Positions 57,002-64,000 of a DNA stretch of 64,000 bases are shown one piece after another. Location: NCBI RefSeq assembly GCF_000003815.2, contig NC_049984.1, positions 24,183,010 through 24,247,009 on the forward strand, read 5' to 3'. How positions within the stretch are numbered: the first letter of the stretch is position 1; the number at the start of each line of letters is the position of its first letter. The stretch comes from Branchiostoma floridae. Lineage: Eukaryota > Chordata > Leptocardii > Amphioxiformes > Branchiostomatidae. The position numbers were made by a program, and so were the translations under genes. The notes under the pieces are model-generated. The model had not been told where the DNA came from and made no database searches. It saw only the letters and a list, made by a program, of their open reading frames with translations.

Positions 57002-57564
57002 ATGGTAGTGTACACTAACTTATTCTTATCTTATAGTGTTAGTTCCGGCTTTTTATTTAACGATTGTCATATTCTCAATGTTGCTAACCCAAGGCAATAC
57101 TTAGATGTACATGTAGAGCTCCACGCAGCGTTCTTCATTGCCCTATTATCATATAGCCAGCTGCAGGCCCCGCGGACCAATCAGAAGTCCCCGTTCCACG
57201 TTGGTTATGACGCCGTAACAAAAAGAGTCAGGCCAGGCAGGTGTGTATCGCTCCTCTGATTGGTCAGAATGAATCGACACCGGCACCGGTGTCGATTTGT
57301 TCCGACCAATCAGAGGAGCGATACACACCTGCCTGGCCTGACTCTTTTTGTTACGGCGTCATAACCAACGTGTAACGGGAACTTCTGATTGATCCGCGGG
57401 CCCTGCAGCTTGCTATATAATAATAGGGCTGTGAAAAACGCTGCGTGAAGCTCAACATGTACATCTAAGTGTCGCCTTGTATCAGCAACATTGAGATTAT
57501 GACTTTCATAAAATAAGAAGCGGGAAATATATATTCTGCGGCCAGTGTTGTCTTCTAAATGCAA
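57002..57564. repeat. Large palindrome, arms ~275 bp
   Basis: The two halves are inverted copies almost to the centre, caccggcaccggtg at ~57,278-57,291. Examples: gcaggtgtgtatcgctcctc and gaggagcgatacacacctgc; tggttatgacgccgtaacaa and its complement. Arms differ by scattered substitutions. Both arms contain gaccaatcag/ctgattggtc (CCAAT-type) sites. Open frames on the two strands are mirror images and not evidence of genes. Confidence 0.92.
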
Positions 57565-57746
57565 GGGGGAATCTCCTTACATATGCATGTACCAAAGAAC
57601 AAATGTGAATTTTCAGAAATTTGACAAAGGAATTCACACGTATAGTACCAAGAGATATATGCGTCATACAGGAGTTTGCAAGTTTGGGTAGGCTATATGA
57701 TAATAACGTTAATGACCCGCATGTTCCTCGGTGTACATGGTGTCAT

Positions 57747-57846
57747 NNNNNNNNNNNNNNNNNNNNNNNNNNNNNNNNNNNNNNNNNNNNNNNNNNNNNN
57801 NNNNNNNNNNNNNNNNNNNNNNNNNNNNNNNNNNNNNNNNNNNNNN
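57747..57846. other. Assembly gap (100 N)
   Basis: Exactly 100 N, probably a gap of unknown true size. Confidence 1.
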
Positions 57847-58009
57847 CATTAACCCTTAATTTAAAACTACCTCGGAAGCAACTGAAGTTGATATATCACT
57901 GTGAGAAGAACTCTCCTCTGCCCATCACATGTGCTCATGGCAATTGCTCCAAGTCCAGTTAAGTTACGTACTTCTCTTGCCATAAAATACGGATTAATTA
58001 TTACTATTA

Positions 58010-58500
58010 TTACCTTCGCCAGAAGGTTACGTTTTGAGCGTGTATGTATGTCTGTATGTCTGTCTGTCTGTCTGCTTGTTAACAGCATAACTCGAGAAGA
58101 CTTGGATGAATTCTGATGATATTTGGTAGGTGGGTACGGGACACGAAAACGAAAGTCAAATTCGATAATGGGCCCCCTAGCGGCTTTTTAAGTACTGCAG
58201 CAAAACTATTGTTCTGGACAGGCTGCGGTCGTGATTTATTAGTGGTAGATAGCCGTTGGGACAGAGAGTAAGTGCTGCAAGTTTGGGCCCCCTAGCGGCT
58301 TTTTTGGAACTGCAGGTGCCGATTTCTTTTCAAAATTTGGACGAGAGTAACTCGAGAACGTGTAGACGGATCGTCATGATTTTTGGTCTGTAGATAGCCT
58401 AAGTTATGACTTACATGATGCAATGCTTATTATGCAAATCAACAGCTAACTTGGTAAATTACTGAGGTAGTGAAGAAAGTTTATAAATCCACTGCATTCC
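58010..58500 (+). repeat. Dispersed repeat family, copy with (TGTC)n head
   Basis: ttaccttcgccagaaggtta, a gtctgtctgtc run, agcataactcgagaagactt, gggccccctagcggcttttt twice, and tttggtctgtagatagccta. Same order as the other copies. Confidence 0.75.
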
Positions 58501-58586
58501 ATGATAGGACTTTCGAACTTGTCACATATGTAACTGAGAAAGAGAGAAATGTCAATAGATGTTATTGATGCAGATGAAGTTCCTGC

Positions 58587-61500
58587 CTAATTGGCCCCTC
58601 GCCACGTCCCGTTGTATTGGAACGGGCTCTGCTCGGACACACAGGCAGGGCCTGTCGGGGTACCGAACCGTTCCACCCGCACGGACCCAGACTTCTCTCC
58701 CGGGGTGATGAGAACGGCGTTAGACGATCCCACAGAAGGATCCTCGTCGTAGTAGTTGAAGGGGCGCAGGAAGAACTGCATCTGTGTCCCCGCAGTAGCC
58801 GTGGTCGGGAAGTCCTCGGAGTGAGGAATGTGGTGCGTGGAGAGCGTCACCCAGGCAACCAGGTCCTCGTCAACAATGCTCTCATCATCATCGATGAAGG
58901 ACTGGAAGTCGACTACGGGGTCGTACAGGTCGTTCTGGTTGTAGATGGAGGAGCTGGAGGGCTCCGAGTCTTTCCTCTGGGTCACGACCAGCTGGTAGTC
59001 CTGCCAGGCCACTCCCCGCATCGCTGCCCAGTCCTGCCGGGGCAGCAGTGTCTTCGCGATGCCGTTCAGCTGCACACGGTAACCACGATTCACGCCGAAC
59101 CTAGACACAACATGAACATGGTCATATCATACAAATGTACCTAACACACGGTAACCACGATTCACGTCGAACCTAGGCACAACATGAACATGGTCCCATG
59201 ATGCAAATGTATCTAACACACGGTAACCACGATTCACGCCGAACCTATAGCTAGGCACAGAATGAATATGGTCATATCATGCAAATGAGGTATCTAACTG
59301 CAGAATCTCAAAGGCGTTACACATTGCTCCGAAGTAAAAAAAAAAAAAACATCTTGCCTGAGTTAGATGAATGTTTAAAGATTCTTTACGATGAGTTGGA
59401 TGGCAATGGCAGTAATATTGTGCACCTGTTGGTTTGTTCTTCGCTGTAGAAGTTGTAGTACTTGGGCCGGTTGAAGTCGTACTGCACGGCGGCTTCCTTC
59501 TCGGTAGTTCTGAGGTTCCGCTGGATGCGGGTCTGGATGTGGCGCAGTTCCGGCCGCTCAGGGTTGGTGATGTTCTCCAACACCACGTCAACCGTCTCAA
59601 ACCTTGTGAAATTGAAAAGACAGATGCTTGTATCATCGATGGACCAAATGTTTTTGTTTCAATGCGTGGTATTTAGGAACAGTGTAAAAATCTTTAAAAT
59701 TTTTAAAGTCTTTATCAGTTATACCTGCTCCTAAAAGAAACGAAAGCAGAACAATTTATTATATTATATGTAAAACAGCATTGACTGATAAACGGAAGAT
59801 TAATCTGATGACTTAACACCAATAAGAATCATTTAGAGACAGAGTCAGGGTCTTTCAAATTTTTGAAGACTTTTTGATTATGGGTTGCTTTTACAATTCA
59901 TTGTAATCAAAACGGAATTGGTTAATAAACGGCAGATTAATTCCATGGCTTTACATTTTAGCTAGCTAATCCTGGAATCACTTCTCTTACCTATTCTGTG
60001 TTCCTATAATGTCTAGGTCCACCTTGTAGTTGAAAGAGTGCTGGTGAACATTCCCTATCTTGTCCCCATATAACGGGTTACCGTACGAAGTCGTGTCTTG
60101 TGATGTTATAATGTAGCCAGTCAAGCCGATCCGCACTTCGATGACGCCGTTCTGGTGGAAAATGTAATCGTACACGTAGTCATAGTTGTAAACAGTGTTA
60201 ATGTGACGTAACACCAACACGTGATCAGCCATGCCGCCGTAAAAGTTGAAGCCACCTGCAAAGTCAGAATCAAAATGGCGACGGAGAGGTATCCCAGCAT
60301 TCAGTTCGAACACACAGACGGAGTTCTGGATCAGTCTCGGTTCCTTGGTGCTTCTTTGCTGAAGTGTGTTGAAAAACGTCGCCGTTTCTGGACAATCTAT
60401 GCCACGTACGAGTTCAAAGCTTTTGGCAAAATCCCAATAGGAGTCGAGAAAGAGGTTGTTAAGCATGGCGGGGTTGCCTCCGGAGTAAAAAGACGTCGCA
60501 TCTTGTGAGCTTAGTTCGTACGCGATGCGCTCCCCGTTCATCCTGACGTCATACAGCTGCATGGCTTGTGTTGTAGTCAAACGCCAGTCGAAACTCCAAC
60601 CCATGTACTCGATGTGTCTCCCCCGCACCGCGTACCGCCTGCCGCCCGGTTCGGTCAGCGTCGGGCCCCGACTGGGAGAAGCTGGCTGCGGCTTTCCCCT
60701 CCGGATGAAGGTAGGATACAGAATGTCGTCGCCTTGTACGTCGGCGTCAGGCGTGTCCTTTTCAACCGAACCGTCCGCGTACCCGGTAATGAGTTGTTCT
60801 ACTGAGTCAAAGTACTGGTTGTTATAGAAGACTCTGGAGACATGCCAATCACTGGGGTCAGCACTCTCGTGGGTGATCTGATATAAGACAAACAAGAAAT
60901 TAGAATTCCTAACGTGCATAATCGATTCATCTGCGTCGATGGTCGCCTTAACAAATTGTGTTGTCGAATGCTTTTGAAAAATTGCCAGTTGACCCGACTT
61001 TGTGAAATAAGAATAAAAGAAGCCAACTTTCCTTCACATATTTCGTGACAACTGTCTGACGCATGGCGAAACGCATTGTGTTACAAGTTTGCAAATGAAG
61101 TCTTCTGCCACGAGAAATGTGATTTTAATCAGCTAGCTTATTCTAGTCTAAAGTAAAGATTCACAATAGTGTTAACTCTAACCTGAATCATGAAGCCAAT
61201 AAAGTAGGTGACGCCGCCTATTCCTGCACGGTGAAACATGAACCATGACCTCCTCTCTCCACTTCTGTATCCTTTGGGAACTGTATCAATGCCAACTAGG
61301 CAACGCCCCGAACAGTTATGGTAGGTGTAGCCATAACTTTCCTTTAAAAGAAAATAAAAAAATTATTTCCATAAAAACATTTCTGTTTGGTGCAAAAAAA
61401 ATCACAATTTCGTGTAAATCATTTCTTATTGCATATATTTCATAGATTGTCCTATTTAAGTTTTATCGGCACAACAAAGGATCAACGTTCTTTTGACAAG

Positions 61501-61782
61501 GTAGTAACCGTTCGTTTCGCTACATTGTTAGTTCCCTGCTGTCGTTTCGCTACATGGTAGAAGTCGTTTCGCTGCATTGCAAAAGTAGTTTGGCTACATT
61601 TGAATGTTATAACCTCCATGATAGACTGTGTAACGCAAACTCCGCTGTACAGGGCTGTAACTGGCCCCTCCCCATGGCAATATAGGGCGGGCCAATAAGA
61701 AGCGCGATTAGATCGGTCTACCTCCATGAAATATTCATGGGGTTATATTTTCCCTAGTGTTTGCGGTGTGTGTGTGTGTGTA

Positions 61783-61856
<74 letters not shown>

Positions 61857-63398
61857 TGTGTGTGAGAGTGTATGTGTGTGTGTGAACAAGATAACTCAAG
61901 AACGGCTGGGTGGATTGGTTTCATGATAGGTGTGTGGGTTGGGTGTGACGAAAGCTGGAAATAATTAGATTTTGTCCCCCCCCCCCCCAGCGGCTTCCCT
62001 TGGTTCTGCAGTGCAACTTCCGGTTTTGCCATCTCGTGTTCTGAGTCTATGGTCACGAGTTTTGGCTGTTAGATAGCTCTTGTGCTTGGGAAGAAGTGAC
62101 GTAAGTTTGGGCTCCCAAGCGGCTGGTTTTGGTATAGCAGGCGTATTTTTGTCAAAAACTTCTGAAGAGGATGACTCAATAAGGGAACAATGGATTTTCA
62201 TGACTTTTGGTATGTAGGTACCTTAGACATTGTTGTACAAAATAAAACACTTATAATGCAAAATTGAAGTACATTTGCATAATTAATGAGATTATTCTAG
62301 TACAGTCAAACCTGCCCAAGACGACCACCCGGGGGACCAGAAAAAAGCGGTCGATTTGGACAGGTGGTCGCTGAGAAGAGTATCGACTCAAAACATGCCC
62401 GATGCAAAGTATAAATGGTTTCCGTTGTGCTTAATGCCAAATAGCAAGCACACTGCACGCACGCAAAGAAGCGAGGTCTTTAATGTTAAATACAACACGC
62501 ACACTGTAAACTGTAAATTTAACCCCAAAATCCGACGCAAATTGGCCGATTTCGGCACAAAATCGCGCTAGTTATCATAAAAAATCGATGAAAATCTCAA
62601 ATTTGAAAATGATGCGGTCGTTATGGGTCCTAATTTGGGCCGGTCGCGGTCGCGTTGGCCAGGTGGTCGTTGAGAAAAGGTCGCTTAATGCTTACGTCAA
62701 TGGGAAAATAAATGGGGACCGAGAAAAAGCGGTCGAAATGGCCAGGTGGTCGCTGAGAAGAGGTGGTCGCTAGGGCAGGTTTGACTGTATATCAGCTTTT
62801 TCACTGTATCTCTTGTCCCGGACATGACATTTTGGTGGTAGATAGTTTCTACCGTCATAACAAAGTGGGTTGAGTTTGAGCCCCCTAACATTTCATTTTG
62901 AAACTGCATGCGTGTTTTTGTCAAGACATTCCAAAGAGGATAACTGCAGAGAGGAACGACGGATTGCCATCATTTTAGGCATGCAGGTAGCTAGGCAAAG
63001 ATGTTCATAATGATATGCATGTTATGCAAATGAGGACTTAATATGCATAATTAATGACGAAATTGTATAATTCCATTGTTTTCAATAACTGGACTTAATA
63101 AAAGTTGGTACCTTCAGGATGTTGTGTAGGGCAGCCGTAGCTTCACCAATGAGCGGGAAAATCAGTGGATACTCTTTGGCGTCGACAGCCCGGCTGGTCC
63201 ACGGGATGGGGCTTTTCCTACCGGACGGTGAGTAAAGAGTGTGCCGGGCAGGGTTAGGCAGTGGCCCGACCACGTACTCCTCCACGACCGGCGGTGTCTT
63301 CCCGCCAGCGTGCACGGTCACCAGCGCCTGTCTCTCCGGTTTGGCACCGATGCCGTCAAGGAACGCCAAGGCCTCCGACTTAGCAGGAACGTGCAGTT
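58587..63398 (-). CDS. Copper amine oxidase (AOC gene D), 5' partial
   Basis: Exons 2-6 of a fourth AOC on the minus strand: 63398-63112, 61341-61183, 60877-59991, 59602-59426, 59100-58587 (stop TAG 58,589-58,587). Exon lengths 287, 159, 887, 177 and 514 are identical to those of gene C. The first exon, which should hold the membrane anchor, lies beyond 64,000; the first base of the E codon at exon 2 must come from it. All frames are open. Keeps FLDSYW (catalytic Asp), NTVYNYDYVYD (TPQ Tyr), NVHQH and HHIPHSED (copper His). Closest relative is gene C: the last exon and the 5' part of exon 4 are almost identical, while the middle of exon 4 differs (e.g. DFAKSFELVRGI versus DVGRSYELARGV). Confidence 0.92.
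59076..59300 (-). repeat. Minisatellite copying the 5' edge of AOC-D last exon, three units
   Basis: Same unit as at 45,624-46,110 (cggtaaccacgattcacg..gaacctag.cacaa), three copies including the real exon edge. The third has a small ctatagctag insertion. Confidence 0.9.
59640..59990. other. AOC-D intron, nothing recognised
   Basis: AT-rich intronic DNA. Introns 60,878-61,182 and 61,342-61,750 are likewise plain, apart from three to four copies of gtcgtttcgctacat at ~61,510-61,600. Confidence 0.5.
61768..61890. repeat. (GT)n-(GA)n-(GT)n microsatellite
   Basis: A GT run, a ~55-bp GA run (61,803-61,855) and a second GT run. Together they form the head of the dispersed repeat copy that follows (agataactcaagaacggctg, cagcggcttcc). 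Confidence 0.95.
61890..63070 (+). repeat. Dispersed repeat copies flanking a nested MITE
   Basis: Family text at 61,890-62,300 (tggttgggtg.., cagcggcttcccttggttctg, atgcaaaattgaa..ttgcataattaatgagatta) and again at 62,795-63,070 (ctgtatctcttgtcccggac, gaggaacgacggattgccat, ttaatatgcataattaatga). The MITE at 62,303-62,787 lies exactly between. Confidence 0.7.
62303..62787. mobile_element. TA-flanked MITE with CAGTCAAACCTG termini (Tc1/mariner-like)
   Basis: Ends cagtcaaacctgccc and gggcaggtttgactg flanked by TA on both sides (62,301-62,302, 62,788-62,789). The interior repeats (g)gtggtcgctgagaagag and gcggtcga. The CAGT start and TA duplication point to the Tc1/mariner superfamily. No transposase. 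Confidence 0.85.
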
Positions 63399-63459
63399 CT
63401 ATAAAACCGTACAAGAAAGAAAAAGAAAACAATGTTTTTAACTCTCAGCAGAAGGTATG

Positions 63460-63754
63460 TTTTCGGTAGCGTGTATGTGTGTGTTTGTCTGTCCGTGAGT
63501 GTGTGTGCCTGTCTGTCTGTCTGTGAATGTGTGTGTGTGTGTATGTGTGTGTGTCTGTCTGCCTACAAAAACGTACAAGAAAGAAAAAGAAAAATTTTTT
63601 ACTCTCAGCAGAAGGTATGTTTTCAGTACCGTTTTTGTGCATATGTGTATGTGTGTGTCTGCCTGCCTGTGATTGTGTGTGTGTGTGTCTGTGGATGTGT
63701 GCACGTGTGTGTCTGTCTGCCTGTTAGTGTGTGTATGTATGTGTGTGAGTGTGT

Positions 63755-63785
<31 letters not shown>

Positions 63786-63935
63786 CGCATGTGTATAAGA
63801 GTGTGTGTATATGTGTGTGTGTGCTCAAGTGTCTGTCTGCCCCCGAGAGTGTGTGTGAAAGGGTGTCTGTCTGCCCTTCAGTGTGTGCATGTGTGTGTGT
63901 ATGCGTGTGTGTGCGTATATGTGTCTATCTCTCCC
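63460..63935. repeat. (GT)n-rich microsatellite with an internal duplication
   Basis: GT/GTCT runs in AOC-D intron 1. The unit gtacaagaaagaaaaagaaa..actctcagcagaaggtatgttttc occurs at 63,408-63,464 and 63,570-63,625. Open frames across it are low complexity. Confidence 0.9.
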
Positions 63936-64000
63936 GGGACATCTGTCTACGTGTATATGTCTCTCGAAAGTTGAGTGGTGTGAAAAAACCCCCCGTTTAT

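Noticed and set aside
57002-57259. 85-codon open frame with a near-identical partner on the other strand at 57,310-57,564.
   Set aside because: Mirror images produced by the palindrome; no splice or domain evidence.
63432-63974. 180-codon Cys/Val-rich open frame.
   Set aside because: Translation of (GT)n repeats (VCVCV), not a protein.

Overview
The window is nuclear DNA of an invertebrate chordate, most probably an amphioxus (Branchiostoma). The grounds are intron-rich genes with short exons, chordate-like axonemal dynein and copper amine oxidase (AOC) sequences, and very dense small inverted-repeat elements, LINE and SINE fragments and minisatellites. There is one 100-base assembly gap (57,747-57,846). 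The species is inferred; no marker proves it.

Layout. (1) 1-7,678, plus strand: the last eight exons of an outer-arm axonemal dynein heavy chain (DNAH5/DNAH8 type), with a 1.55-kb inverted-repeat transposon in one intron and one GC-AG intron. (2) 10,279-20,462, minus strand: a complete seven-exon membrane-anchored AOC (gene A, 809 aa). (3) 22,974-36,063, plus strand: a divergent AOC copy (gene B) with several frame breaks and a lost splice acceptor, called a pseudogene. Its introns hold a large fold-back element and two satellite arrays (141-bp and 115-bp periods). (4) 39,095-41,722, minus strand: an intronless leucine-rich-repeat (LRR) single-pass receptor whose tail is built of SH3-ligand and tyrosine repeats, cut short by an 8-bp duplication. 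(5) 45,135-55,043, minus strand: a complete six-exon AOC (gene C, 796 aa). (6) 58,587-63,398, minus strand: the last five exons of a fourth AOC (gene D). Its first exon lies beyond the window.

The four AOC copies form a tandem cluster. A and B are head to head; C and D are a recent tandem pair with patchy near-identity that suggests gene conversion. All intact copies keep the topaquinone tyrosine (N-Y-D), the catalytic Asp and the three copper histidines. Where a first exon is visible it encodes a cytosolic N-terminus and one membrane helix, so these should be type II cell-surface amine oxidases like vertebrate VAP-1.

The most unusual feature is a recurrent one. At three unrelated loci (dynein exon 5, AOC-B exon 3, last exons of AOC-C and AOC-D) an exon edge with its splice site has been amplified into a minisatellite inside the adjoining intron. 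This produces arrays of decoy splice sites and, in dynein, in-frame 24-nt mini-exons. Exon coordinates below were set from GT/GC-AG sites and reading phase. Total exon lengths of A and C are exact multiples of three.
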